Below, one piece after another: positions 16,765-28,357 of a stretch of DNA of 64,000 bases. The DNA is from Diphasiastrum complanatum. Taxonomy: Eukaryota; Streptophyta; Lycopodiopsida; Lycopodiales; Lycopodiaceae. The stretch's first letter is position 1; every line of letters begins with the position of its first letter. The notes beneath the pieces are model-generated. The model worked only from the letters and a program-made list of their open reading frames with translations, was not told where the DNA came from and made no database searches. The DNA lies in the NCBI GenBank assembly GCA_029204225.1, contig CM055094.1, positions 69,121,055 through 69,185,054 on the forward strand, read 5' to 3'. The position numbers and the translations under genes are program-made.

Positions 16765-17416
16765 AGTTAGAATTAAAGTAGAATCACTGTGTTATTGTAC
16801 TGTGGGTCCTATCAGTGGATAAGAATCAGTTGCATTAGAGGAGTTTTGAGTTCCAAAAAGACCCTTTAAGAATTCGTGCAAGATGTCTTTTTTATTATTA
16901 AAATATTATAGCACTAATACTTTTGACTTGCCATAGCTTTTTAATCGTAGCTCATAAGTATGCCATCTAACAAATTATTGAAAAGCCCTTGTTGAGCACT
17001 TTCCAATGCACCAAACTCTGCTAAATTTGGACTCACCACTAAAAAGTTATGCCATTTTTAGTATGGAATCAAAATGTGGACTCAAAAAGTTACGTTACAT
17101 AGATTTCAAATTTGAGTGTTTTGATTGGTCCATGTGTAAGAAAAAATTGAGAAAAAATATAAAAAAAATCTTTACAAAGGGTCTTTTTTGGATTTAGAAC
17201 TCCTCTAATGGCCTCGCCACAAGGCAAGTTGATGGGACACGCGTCCCGCCAACAACAACCTAGGTCATGCATGGGTTGCCTGAGTGAATAACTATATGTA
17301 CATTGTAATGTCATTTTGAGAAATACAGTTGCTATGTGAGCTTGTTGTGGAGAGTGTTTTCTATCTGTGTTATTGTGTAGCATGATATGTGTTCCTGTGC
17401 AAAGCAAATTTTAAGT
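16765..17416 (+). repeat. 5' LTR (274 bp without the nested insertion)
   Basis: The LTR runs from AGTTAGAATT to AATTTTAAGT. It is split by a 378 bp insertion at 16833-17210. The right part (17211-17416) matches the 3' LTR. The left part matches the 3' LTR start of the related copy at 13947. The terminal AGTTAGAATT and the 3' copy's AATTCTAAGT are near-perfect inverted repeats of each other. Confidence 0.85.
16833..17210. mobile_element. 378 bp inverted-repeat (MITE-like) element nested in the LTR
   Basis: The left end CATTAGAGGAGTT..TTCCAAAAAGACCCTTT and the right end, reverse-complemented, CATTAGAGGAGTT..ATCCAAAAAAGACCCTTT match over about 35 bp. The interior is AT-rich and non-coding. The related LTR at 13947 has the uninterrupted site CAGTTGGCCTCG, so the borders are known to the base: CAGTTG|element|GCCTCG. 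No duplication longer than 1 bp flanks it. Confidence 0.85.
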
Positions 17417-17429
17417 TGATATCAGAGCC
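17417..17429 (+). promoter_or_regulatory. Primer binding site (initiator tRNA-Met type)
   Basis: TGATATCAGAGCC starts immediately after the 5' LTR. It differs by one base from TGGTATCAGAGCC, the usual plant copia site complementary to the 3' end of initiator tRNA-Met. Confidence 0.85.
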
Positions 17430-18739
17430 GTACAGGGAGTGTACATAGTACAGCATCGCCGTTGAAGAGAGCTTCGGGAGAACTGTCTTCTGAGAGTTCG
17501 AGGTTTACGACGGGTTGAAGACGGAAAGAGAAGCACTGGTGCATGGTTTCTAGTTTATAGAGGCTTGCCAAGCTCAGCAAAGGGATTATTAGCCTGTGCA
17601 TAGCATCAGACGGGGAAAAATTTGGTGAAAATTTGACAATTTTGAAGCTAGTTGAAAATTGAAACCGGGTTTGGGGTTACGGTTTTTAATACATAACTGG
17701 TGATTTCTTCGCTGTTTGTGCACCGTTTTGGATGCCGTAAGGACAGGAAGGAAGCTAATTACACTGTCAACTAGCCATGGAGAGATTCTGAGGTTTATGT
17801 CAGAGGTTTGTCTCCAAACAGTTAACCTAGCAGATTTTCGGTAAAAGGTGAAAAAAGCCACTTTGTCAAGTTGAGCTAAAATCACCGTTTCTCCACGGAA
17901 TTTCATGAGTGAACATTCTACAGACCTGGTATCAGTAGGGCGACCTTGCTCCAGGCCTCAGATCGTGCTCAAATCGATCCATAGGCGAGTTAGATCAAGA
18001 AAAAACGAGCTTGGGGAGGCGCAACCGTAGACAGGGAGGTCGCGGACTGTTCGCACGTGGAACCAGAGTGAAACCATAGCGTTTTGGAGTGGGTAGCACT
18101 TACAAGACTCTCCATTAGTGCACAAGAGTTCTCAGATCCGTTGGATAGAGAAGCTACAAGATCAACGGCTCAGTTCGTGCTATCCAGAAGGGATATTCAC
18201 GGTTGGATCAGAATCAACCATTGGATGGAGTCTGAAAGGTTGTTGAAGAGGGCCCTGAAGAAGTGAAGTGCATTCTGGCCTTCAACTTCATTAAAAATTT
18301 TCATACTGAAAGTTGAGTTGGGTCCCTTTACAAGTGAAGAGTGAAGTTTTTTCAAAGTGAAGAAACAATTCAAAAACTAGAAAAGTCCCTATTTTTGGGT
18401 CCTTTGCCCATTTTGACCCAAACGAAAGGCTATAACCTCTAAACGAAAGGCACCCAGACTATACCTGAAAGTATGGTACAACAAAACAGAGTGATTGCCG
18501 CGGAGAAAGTGTTTGTAGTGCGCAAAAAGTGATTTCACCATTCCACTGGGCACGTTGTTGGGAGTTGACGACTGAGTGCATTTCGGAAGGCGACGCCGAT
18601 TTGGCTTTCAAATTGGTGGAAAAACGGCGAGTGGCCTGGTAAGGGAAAAAGTGCAAGTCATTATTTTCAACTTTTGACGTCATTGTTGGCCTTGGCATAC
18701 TGTTTTTAGCATACGACATAAGTTTTAAGCAGTTTTGCG
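17430..18739 (+). other. Untranslated leader of the copia element
   Basis: About 1.3 kb between the primer binding site and the gag start codon. No ORF with a known motif is present. It would hold the packaging and dimerisation signals of the element. Confidence 0.6.
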
Positions 18740-19321
18740 ATGGCAAACATGGGAGAGTCCATTTTGAGTGAAAGTATCAAATTGGACGGGATTTCCAACA
18801 ATGCAGTGTGGAAATTCAAAATGAAAAACATACTGATGGAGAAAGACGTGTGGGAAGTCGTCACAGGTGATGAGAGAAGGCCGCCAAATGAAGCGGATAT
18901 CAAAGTGTTTGACAAAAAGATGAGGAAAGCTTTGACCATCATTAACTTGTCAGTGAAGGATCACATCATTACCCACATTTGTGATGCTGTTACACCCAGA
19001 CAGGCATGGGATGTGCTAAAGGAGCAGTTCGAGACGTCAAATCTGTCAAGAATCATGTTTTTGAAGTCAAAGTTGAATAGTGCCCGCATGGAGCAAGGAG
19101 AGCACATTCAGACGTACATGACCAGAATCAAGACAATCAGAGATGAAGTGCATTCTATTGGTGAGTGCATACGTGATGTGGAGCTGGTGCACAATGCATT
19201 GTGTGACATTGTAGAACCCTATCAGATGTTTGTGAGCAGAATAGCATCAAGAGAAAGATTGCCAACCTTTGACGAGCTCACAAGAATCTTGATGCAGGAA
19301 GAGCAAAGGCGAGAATGGTGA
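18740..19321 (+). pseudogene. gag: Copia gag, N-terminal UBN2-type domain
   Basis: The ATG at 18740 opens a 193-codon frame with the gag_pre/UBN2 pattern: LDGISNNAVWKFKMKNIL, then DVWEVVTGDE, ALTIINLSVKD, AWDVLKEQFET and VELVHNALCDIVEPYQMFVS. Gag forms the virus-like particle. The frame ends in EQRREW then a stop, while the frame from 19315 onward continues the protein. A small indel near 19300-19320 has therefore split gag from its zinc knuckle. Confidence 0.88.
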
Positions 19322-22300
19322 AAGCTAGACGTCAAAATATTGACGATCAGGCACTTGTGACACGCCAAAAACAAGGCAAGGGCAAAGGCAAGAAGAAGTC
19401 TAAACAGCAATTTGCCAAGTCTCAGGAGGACGAGGGATCTTCCAGTAAAACTAAGAAGAAAGACGAGTGCTTCCATTGTGGTAAAAAGCGCCATTGGAAG
19501 AGTGAATGTCGCAAATTTCTGGCGGAACAAGGCAAGGGGAAACCAAAACAAGCAGGTAACCTTGTCAATGAGGGTGAGATTGAAGACTCTAGCATCTTCA
19601 TATCTGCATTGTCATCTAATCAAGATGATCAGGCATGGTATATTGACTCAGGAGCCACAAGACACATGACATGTAACAAGAATTGGTTCAGTAGATTGAA
19701 AGTGTTGGATAATGGAACATCTATTTCACAAGCAAATGGTGAGGTGTGCAAGGTCAAGGGGATAGGCACCATTTCAATCCAACTACATGATGGCAAAAGC
19801 AGGATGATCAGGGAGGTACTTTACGTACCAAATTGAAGAAAAATCCACTTTTTGTTGGAGTCATTACTGATCAAAAGTTGAAAGTAGAATTCGCCCATGA
19901 TCATTGCTTTGTGAAGGATGTGAACCAAAAGTTCAAAGTTATTGCGGATGGAGTAAGAGAGCCCAATACAAAATTGTACAAGTTGAATGCTACAATTAAG
20001 GAGCAACATGGACTTGTATCATCCATTCCATCGCAAACTGAGTTGTGGCATAAGAGGCTTGGTCACTTGAACTTGGGAAGCCTCAGTTTGATGAGAAATT
20101 GGAGATGGTAACAGGATTGCCTACCATAGAAGATCACTTGAAATCAATGTGCGAATCTTGTGTATATGGGAAGTAGCATCGAGAGAAGTTCAATAAAGGG
20201 GGTGTTGCAAGAGCAAAGAACATCCTAAATTTAATCCACACATATTTATGCGGGCCTATGAGGACCATGTCCTTAGGTAAAGCCTTCTATTTCATGACCT
20301 TTATTAATGATATGTCACGTAAGACGTGGATCTACTTTTTGAAGAAGAAATCAGATGCATTTGATAACTTCAAGAGCTTCAAAGCATTGGTCGAAAATCA
20401 GACAGGTAGGAAGATCAAAGTCCTAAGATCAGATAGTGGAGGTGAGTACAAGTGTAATGACTTCAATGATCTTTGTGATCAACGTGGGATTAAAAGACAA
20501 TTTACGCAAGCTCATACTCCTGCTCTCAATGGTGTAGCTGAGCGCAAGAATTGTACGATTGTGGAAAGTGCCAGATCTATGCTAGCAGAGATGAAACTAC
20601 CCAAAGATTTTTTGTCAGAAGCATGCAGTACGGCAGTCTATCTTCAAAATAGAAGTCCTATCATTGCCATACCAAAGATAACACATGAGGAAGCATTCAA
20701 GAAGAAGAAGCCAAAGGTAAACCACTTGCGAATCTTTGGATGTAAGGCCTTTGTACACATTCCTAAGGAAGAGAGATGTAAACTTGATGTGAAAGCTATC
20801 AAGTGCATATTCCTAGGATATGATGATCGTGTGAAGGGCTATAGATGTTTTGATCCAGTCGAAAACAAAATTCATATAGGCCGTGATGTTATCTTTGATG
20901 AATCCAAGATGTATGAAGACGAGGATGCTGAGAAGATAGACACATCCAGTTGGAAAGATGGTATAGTAAGGATACCACCTGATGATGATCCATTCATTGA
21001 CCTTCTGAGTGATGAACATGAGGATACATCTCAAGATACTACTACTCAACCTCAAGAGACAGGTTGGAGAGGTAGGGACAAATCTTTTGGTGCAAGAAGG
21101 ATTGAAGTTGCAGGTGACAAACGCAAGGAGAAGGATGTACCGTGGGATACATTTTCACCAAGAAGTCGATCACCTAACAGGAAACTCCCTAAGTGGTTTG
21201 AGAGATTGTTGGAGAGCCACGACATGGATGACTTTCCAGGATCATCTAGCCAAGGAGAGCTACAAAGATCAACAAGAGAGAAGACACAACCTGAAAGGTA
21301 TGAAGCAAATTACGCTCTCTTATCTAGCATTATTCAAAGCAAAGAACCTTCGACTTATGGTGAAGCCAAGGATGATGACATTTAGGTCAAGGCCATGGGA
21401 GAGGAGATGGAGTCAATTGCTAAACATAACACATGGGACTTAGTAGAACCATCAGTTGGCAAGAAACCCATTGGTTGTAAATGGGTATACAGGACTAAGT
21501 AACACGCAGATGGAAGTATAGCAAAGCACGAGGCAAGATTGGTAATCAAAGGGTGTGCACAAAGTAAAGGCATCGACTATGAGGAGACCTTTGCGTCGGT
21601 TTGTAAGTGGAATACTCTACGTCTACTTGTTGCTTTAGCTTCACATTTTGGTTGGCCTTTGCATCAGATGGATGTGAAATCTGCTTTTCTAAATGGTGAG
21701 TTAGAAGAAGAAGTGTTCATGCATTAACCTGAAGGCTTTGTAGCGAAGGGACATGAAAATAAAGTATGTCGCTTGAAGAAAGCGCTTTATGGTCTTAAAC
21801 AAGCACCACGGGCATGGTATAGCAGGATTGATGCCTAATTTCGTTCAAAGGGGATGGTGAGAACACATTCTGATCCAAATCTATATGTCTTATGTTTTGA
21901 TGAGATGGTTGCTTTGATTGCTCTTTATGTTGATGACTTGATTATTACGGGAAATAATCAAGAGATGATAGACATGATCAAGAAAGACCTCATGGAACAA
22001 TTCGAGATGACAGATCTCAGCCTGATGCATTATTGCCTTGGAGTAGAGTGTGGCAAAAAGGACATGAAGTGGGTTTAACACAGGTGAAGTATGTCAAAGA
22101 GTTGCTGCACAGGTTTAGGTTGCATGATTGCAAACCAGTAAACACTCCTATTGAACCAGGTAAAAAGCTTTCTAAGCTTGATGAGTCACAGTCATTTGAT
22201 GTTATGCTGTATAGACAGTTAGTAGGGAGCATGATTTACCTTACCACAACTAGACCAGATATATGCTATGTTGTTGGCATTGTAAGTCAGTTTATGGTAG

Positions 22301-22416
22301 CACCTACGGAAACGCATTGGAAGGCAGCTAAACGCATTTTGCGTTATGTGAAAGGCACTTCAAAGTATGGTTTGATTTATAGGAAGCATGATGGTTTACC
22401 TGAGTTGTGTGGCTAG
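19315..22416 (+). pseudogene. pol: Copia gag C-terminus and pol (protease, integrase, RT, RNase H), broken
   Basis: In order: zinc knuckle CFHCGKKRHWKSEC, protease WYIDSGATRHMTC with the D-S-G active site, a stop near 19834, GAG-pre-integrase WHKRLGHLNLGSL, and a frameshift and stops at 20109-20177. The integrase core has FINDMSRKTWIYFLKKK, LRSDSGGEY and NGVAERKNCTIVESA. RT has [37 protein letters not shown], and LYVDDLIITGNN with the catalytic DD intact. A frameshift near 22050 follows. Remaining text runs through TRPDICYVVGIVSQ to HDGLPELCG. Stops interrupt at 21383, 21500, 21724 and 21837. RNase H is cut at 22416, where sequence jumps into the 3' LTR. Confidence 0.9.
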
Positions 22417-22423
22417 TGGATGC

Positions 22424-22634
22424 AGTTGGCCTCGCCACAAGGCAAGTTGATGGGACACGCGTCCCGCCAACGGCAACCTGGGTCATGCATGGGTTGCCTG
22501 AGTGAACAACTATATGTACAGTGTAATTTTATTTTGAGAAATACAGTTGCTATGTGAGCTTACTGTGGAGAGTGTTTTCTGTCTGTGTTACTGTGTAGCA
22601 TGATTTGTGTTCCTGTGCAAAGCAAATTCTAAGT
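22424..22634 (+). repeat. Partial 3' LTR
   Basis: Matches 17206-17416 of the 5' LTR from GTTGGCCTCGCCACAAGG to the terminal AATTCTAAGT. The first ~70 bp are lost in a deletion that also removed the RNase H end and the polypurine tract. The junction has short similarity (GGATGC/GGATC before AGTTGG), consistent with microhomology-mediated loss. Confidence 0.85.
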
Positions 22635-22639
22635 GTGTC

Positions 22640-22881
22640 ATGGTGGATACATGGCAAGAAAGGAAAAAGAGAGAGGATACAAACAGGAAATGGTTGATCA
22701 CTAACATTTATTGTTTGGTTGCTGTAATTTTCGAGAGAGTTCAAAGTTTATAGCATGGAGGAATCATATCATTTACATTCTATGTGATTCTTCATGTTCT
22801 ATTTGCATCTCATATCAATGTGTGAGGGAGTAAGTCATAGCAAAGGAGGTGGAGCTTCAACAAGTGTCTTCAAGGGAATGT
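22640..22881. other. Spacer between two retroelements
   Basis: Right flank of the copia element; continuous with the sequence before 16760 in the pre-insertion state. No gene recognised. Confidence 0.5.
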
Positions 22882-23746
22882 TGATGGGACAAGGTTAAAA
22901 TAGAGAACGCAAACAGAGAAGAGAGCAGAAATATTGCGGAACATCTCTCCCATTACAATTAGCTACTAAATGCAAAAACAATTTGATAGATTGTTTATGC
23001 TGAGTATAATCACAGCTTAAGTGTTCTAGTTGCCCAACAAGATCTTTAAAATTAATTCATACACAAAAACGAGAGTACAGTCCACCGAAGAGATTAGAAA
23101 TGGTTTGTGTGTGGTATTACTAAAAAATGTATTCAATATGAAGTTTAGTTCTGAAATAGATGGAAAGAGCAGTATGATATCGCGAGTTCCTCAAGCGTCA
23201 AAGACAGCCATCGTCTAATCAGAAGCGAAGGAGTCGTAGACGTCCGTGTTCTGATCAGAGTGAGTGAACAAGCGCGATCAAATAGTGATAAAGTGCATTC
23301 AATCACAACAAGCATTCATCTACATTATACATAGATAGAAAAATGTGTTGTTGCTATATTACACTGAAGCACAATAGAATAGCAATTACAACAAAAAATG
23401 GCAGCGTAATTGGGAGACTCAAAATCATTTGTCTCATGGATGGAGCATCACATAGAGTGTGCTTGGATGATCCATTTATAGAATTCATCCATGTATTAAT
23501 TACAATAAATATCTGTCACTAAATTAGGTAAGCCGTTGTACTTGGAAGTATTTGGCTTGTGTGACAACTGTACATCGTATATACGGTCAACAAATCAGGG
23601 AATGTTGACGTGGACGAGGACGCTCAAATAGAGCTCTCACTTTGCATTTTACGTGAAGTGGCTTTCCCTTACTTCGCATTTTTGAGAAGTCGTTGGAAAC
23701 GTTCCTCGTTGAAAATAGACGACTGTCGGGTTTTTTTCTCTCTTCA
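22882..23746 (-). repeat. LTR (3' LTR of the gag-only element)
   Basis: On the plus strand it starts TGATGGGACAAGG and ends near TTTCTCTCTTCA. It matches 24865-25720 almost throughout, at about 95% by eye. The sequence just beyond (23747-24180) contains a repeated GCAGATTGT..GCAACACTTAGTGTATTT motif and may be LTR lost from the other copy. Confidence 0.8.
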
Positions 23747-24189
23747 GGATTTTGCAAAAAAGCCAGAAATGCCCTTAAAAAGAGTTAACTTCTTCAAAGT
23801 AGTTGAAAGGAAAAAGCCGAAGACAAGTGTCACTTTTTTTTCAAAAAGTGCGAGAAAACCGACACTGTCGCAATTCGGAAAAAGGCGAAAAAGCTGACAC
23901 TGTTGAAAACATAGTTCATATCTGCAGATTGTAGCAACACTTAGTGTATTTTTGCAGATTGTTGCGACACTTAGTGTATTTTGACTATTGAAAAAGTAAT
24001 GTGTTTCTGCAAACTTGTTCTAAATGCTAGTTCTTGGAAGTTCTTGAAGATGGCCAAGTCTTTAATGACTTCAAGTAATTGAACTTAACATTTGAACTTG
24101 AAATTATGATAGGATTGGTTATTCTTTGTTGGAGATCAGCCAGAAGCCTGTTGTAGAAATTCTTCAAATAATTAAGCTATCTAAGTTGT

Positions 24190-24796
24190 GATTCCTACAG
24201 GCCGCTGGTCTTTCTCCGCATTTCTTTTTGAAGAAGATGACCGATCACTTTTTGAAGAGTGAGGCTGGGTTGTGTGGAGATCATCACCACAAAGTATTCA
24301 TACGACTTTGGAAGAGAAGAAAACAAGGTCATAACGGCATCATCATCTTGAAAGCACATCCTACAGCTCATAACTGATCCATTAAAGATTTGAAGCTGTT
24401 GATGTGAGAAGTGATGGTAGTAGAATCGAACATGCTAAGAGTAAAGAACTTTCTTTTGAGACATAATCTAGTAGTTACATCATGAGTCTCATAGAGATTT
24501 GATAACAAATCTATTGCATCCTTAGAGGTTTTGCATGTGGTAACATGAGATATTTGGGAGTCGGCCAGATTGAGCGTGATACATGCTAAGGCCTTCTGAT
24601 ATTTGATCTTCCATGCCTTTGCTTGATCACCATCTTTTGGTTTCAGGTCATCACCTTCTACTACATCCCAAAGATCTCTATCTATCAGCATCATCCGGAG
24701 TTTTAACTTCCAAATGTAGAAGCTAGAACCATTGATCTTGTCAATGATTCTAGCCTCGTTGGATGATGAAGATGAAGAGCTACCAATATGAGACAT
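24190..24796 (-). pseudogene. gag: Copia-type gag
   Basis: ATG at 24796. The protein reads INGSSFYIWKLKLRMMLIDR, DLWDVVEGDD, WKIKYQKALACITLNLADSQ and AIDLLSNLYET, the usual copia UBN2 gag pattern. A stop at 24368 interrupts it. The reading then continues as DDDAVMTLFSSLPKSYEYFV, the conserved SLP block of gag, to about 24190. The zinc knuckle and everything after it are absent. Confidence 0.85.
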
Positions 24797-24848
24797 GTTA
24801 ACAGTAATACAAATAGAACAAACTTAATCTTTCAGTTTATTTGAACTA

Positions 24849-24861
24849 GGCTCTGATACCA
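24849..24861 (-). promoter_or_regulatory. Primer binding site (initiator tRNA-Met type)
   Basis: Minus strand TGGTATCAGAGCC, an exact match to the plant initiator tRNA-Met site, three bases from the LTR end (CCATCA). It fixes the orientation of the gag-only element and the inner boundary of its 5' LTR. Confidence 0.9.
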
Positions 24862-24864
24862 ATC

Positions 24865-25720
24865 TGATGGGACAAGGTAAGAAAAGAAAACGTGAACGGA
24901 GAAGAGAACAAGAATATTGCGGAACAGCTCTCCCATTACAATAAGCTTCTAAATACAAAAACAGTCTGATAGATTGTTTATGCTGAGTATAATCACAATT
25001 TAAGTGTTCTAGTTGCCCAATAGGATCTTAAAAATTAATTCATACTCACAAAAATGAGAGTACAGTCCACCGAAGAGATTAGAAATGGTTTGTGTGTGGT
25101 ATTACTAAAAAATGGATTCAATATGAAGTTTAGTTCTGAAATAGATGGAAAGAGCAGTATGATATCGCGAGTTCCTCAAGCGTCAAAGACAGCCATCGTC
25201 TGATCAGAAGCGAAGGAGTTGTAGATGTCCGTGTTCTGATCAGAGTGAGTGAACAAGCGCGATCAAACAGTGATAAAGTGCATTCAATCACAACAAGCAT
25301 TCATCTACGTTATACATAGATAGAAAAATGTGTTGTTGCTATATTACACTGAAGCACAATAGAATAGCAATTACAACAAAAAATGGCAGCGTAATTGGGA
25401 GACTCGAAATCATTTGTCTCATGGATGGAGCATCACATAGAGTGTGCTTGGATGATCCATTTATAGAATTCATCCATGTATTAATTACAGTAAATATTTG
25501 TCACCAAATTAGGTAAGTCGTTGTACTTGGAAGTATTTGGCTTGTGTGACAACTATACATGGTATATATGATCAACGAATCAAGGAGTGTTGACGCGGAC
25601 GAGGACGCTGCAGTTCTTCGCATTTTACGTGACATAACTTTCTTTCACTTCGCATTTTTGGGAAGTCACTGGAATCATTCCTCGTTGAAAATAGACGACT
25701 GTCAAGTTTTTTCTCTCTCA
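24865..25720 (-). repeat. LTR (5' LTR of the gag-only element)
   Basis: Inner end adjoins the primer binding site. The outer end on the plus strand is TTCTCTCTCA. It is the partner of 22882-23746. Confidence 0.8.
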
Positions 25721-28357
25721 TTTTTTGTGTAGATACTAATTTTTCTACATTTAGTGATATGTTGTCTTTCTAACCCAAGATCATTTTATGGATTTAGGTC
25801 TTGCTTTATCTGAAATCCTTCACACTAGATACGTCCTTTTAGCACATGCTTTGATGTCATATAGAAAAACTCAGCACACAACTATCTGAACAGAATCTTG
25901 GACTAAGAGGACATCACAAATCATTAAATGCTAGGTGAATATGATAGAGCCTAGAAACTTAGAGACATTAACACATTCATTACATGTAAGTACATTACTA
26001 TTTATGAATGTACATCACATTAGGAAATACACAAGACATCATTCGTCATGCAAGACTTGTAGAAACTAGATATAACTACCATTTATTGATGATAAACAAA
26101 AAGTATATGCTCATTAATGAGTAGCATAGCAGTACAAATATGAGATATCCAAAACTCGTTGGCCTTGTCTTTTATAGACATATTCATTATTTGTGCTAAC
26201 TACATTTCTGCCAAGTGAGCCAACAGAGGGCAAGACTGGCACTTGAGGTTCTTTTTATTAAAAGACCAAGTGTGAAAATTCCAAAGATCTTTGGTAGTTT
26301 ATGTTTTGCTAATGTTACTCTGGAAGGATGATCAAAAGAAGATCCAACATTAAAGAAAGGCATTTTTGTTGTTTATAGTAATGTTAGAAAAGCATTTAGG
26401 ATTTACATTCCTTCTTAAAAAAAAAAGAGAGAGATTATAAGTAGGGATGAATGAAGGGAATGTTCTTGATCCGAGTGTTGATGATGCATCTTCTCATTTT
26501 TTGCCTACAATAAGTATTCCAAAAACTATATTTGCTTCAATGCCTCATGCATCATTAATTGACTCAGCCTTTGGCAATACCCGAGCAACCCATTGTGTCC
26601 ATTACACACAAATTTCAAGAATTGACTAGTAGTTTGAAAATTTAGAAAAGATCTTGCTATTGGATGTATGGAATAAATTGATCCAATTGTCCATCCTATA
26701 TATTTATTCTTTCCTTGAAGTTAAGCTAAACCGCGCAAATTAAGAAACTAAGCACATAAAATTTCAACAAGTAATATCAATGGATGCTTTATAGATTCAG
26801 CTTTTAGAAGTCTTCTATAACTTTTTCCAAAGGAATTAATATTTTTAATGAAAAAAATTTCTCCCACCAAGGATGTGGTGCAACCAAAATCCTATTGAAA
26901 ACCTATGAATCAAAAGCTTCTTGGTAATGTGCTTTGTTGCGTGTTTGTTTCATTAACTATAATTAGCACATTGCTGAACATGCATTGAAATTAAAAAGCT
27001 AACCGCATTGGTTAGACGACAAAACACACTAGAGGCTTAAATTAAGAGAAAGAATTTTGGTTGTTTTACCTCACTGACTTATCTCTTACTACATTTCAAT
27101 TTCTTATAAAGACCCTTTTGGAGTTGAAATTTCCTCTAGTGCATGTAGTAGTTGCATTACTTTGTTAAAAAATATGCATTTGAAAATTGTGTGACTAGTG
27201 GAAGCAGAAGCACATAATCCATGCTCAACAAAATCTTGCATGAAAAAGGGGCTTTTAGCATCAACATCAGGATGATACAATACAGCTTAAATTGATGAAT
27301 TGGATGGTAGTTTGAATGCTATACATAACATACACACTGCATAAATTTGCACCGATTAATCTCTTCTTATAATATGGAATGTGCCTGACTCCTTGAGACT
27401 TGCCAAATCTACTTAAAAGGTATACTTTCAATATATTGGATAAGTTTGGAACCCGTGATTTCATGAGCGTGAAGCCTCACGTCTGCAGTCGTTGCACCGA
27501 GGGCCCTTTACATAACACTAATATATCATCCTATGGCAACAAATAACTTTTCAATGCATTTTTATAATTGAATTCGTAGTAAATGCAAAAAGCCAAGTCG
27601 CAACTCAATGTTAACGTATGTGTACGTATGTACGTACTTACCTGCTAACCACGCATTTAGAGACAACCATGCAGTCACTACTTTTCCTGTAGGCACTTCG
27701 GACTGTTTGCTCAGTAAAGCAGCTCAAGTGAATACTTATTAACCACAAAATAATTCTCTCTTTTGGATCCTTAGTGGGATAATCCTGACAGTGTCCAGGT
27801 TCCAAATAACTCAACATTTACAAGTAAAAATGCAGTACGCATATCTGGTGTTACTACGCAATTATGAAGCAGAAGATCAAATTCCTGGCATTTTTTTCAA
27901 GAAACACTTCTCCTGCAAATTTAGTTCTTGTATTTTTGCACTGATTCCTGCACCTCTCAAAACTTCCCGGATAGGAGCTATTTAACCTGATAGAAGTAAT
28001 TGAAAGATATCAATAATAGCAGCCTGGAAGTAGATATATTGTCGATACATTACTTACAAAACAGCGAGCGACCAGATCTGAATAGAAGTTTATACGATTT
28101 CAAACTTTCATTATCTGCGTTGGGGTTTTAAGCATATGCGATATGCTGCCCCCTTTCTACTATACGCGTATGAGAAATGTTTTAAGACAGCTCATGCCAT
28201 ATAACATATTTGATGTACTAAGTCATAAAATAGCCGCAATTTTACATTTCCAATTACTCTTTATGAACGCTCCTGCATGCTCTCATTCAGCATTAACATC
28301 GGACGTCGGCGATGGCAAAACTGTGATAAATCACAGACATCCATGATCAGCATTAAA
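25721..28357. other. Intergenic spacer
   Basis: AT-rich sequence with no recognised gene or element. Short ORFs occur but none has a motif or coding look. Confidence 0.6.

Larger units (their letters stand above)
16765..22634 (+). mobile_element. Ty1/copia element with AG...GT LTR ends and broken gag-pol
   Basis: 5' LTR 16765-17416, primer binding site 17417-17429, ~1.3 kb leader, gag 18740-19321, pol pieces 19315-22416, and a partial 3' LTR about 22424-22634. GTGTC repeats border both ends. Domain order is UBN2-type gag, CCHC zinc knuckle, protease, integrase, RT and RNase H, as in copia. The end of RNase H, the polypurine tract and the first ~70 bp of the 3' LTR are deleted. About 13 differences over the 206 shared LTR bases (roughly 6%) mark it as an older insertion. 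A second inverted-repeat element is nested in its 5' LTR. Confidence 0.9.
22882..25720 (-). mobile_element. Short LTR element with gag only (TR-GAG-like)
   Basis: Two long direct repeats (22882-23746 and 24865-25720), a primer binding site on the minus strand, and one coding region, a copia-type gag (24796 to about 24190). The whole is only about 2.8 kb and shows no protease, integrase or RT. This layout matches either a non-autonomous terminal-repeat-with-GAG element or an internally deleted copia. No clear polypurine tract adjoins the 3' LTR (22882-23746) and no target duplication is seen (AATGT against TTTTT). One LTR edge may therefore be truncated or misplaced. Confidence 0.75.

Noticed and set aside
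24849-24861. tRNA gene at the TGGTATCAGAGCC sites
   Set aside because: Only the 13-base primer-binding complement is present next to LTR ends (also at 17417, 47918 and 58994); no cloverleaf surrounds it.
25328-25516. Plus-strand ORF of 62 codons
   Set aside because: It lies in the LTR of the gag-only element, and its counterpart in the other LTR is not conserved as a frame.
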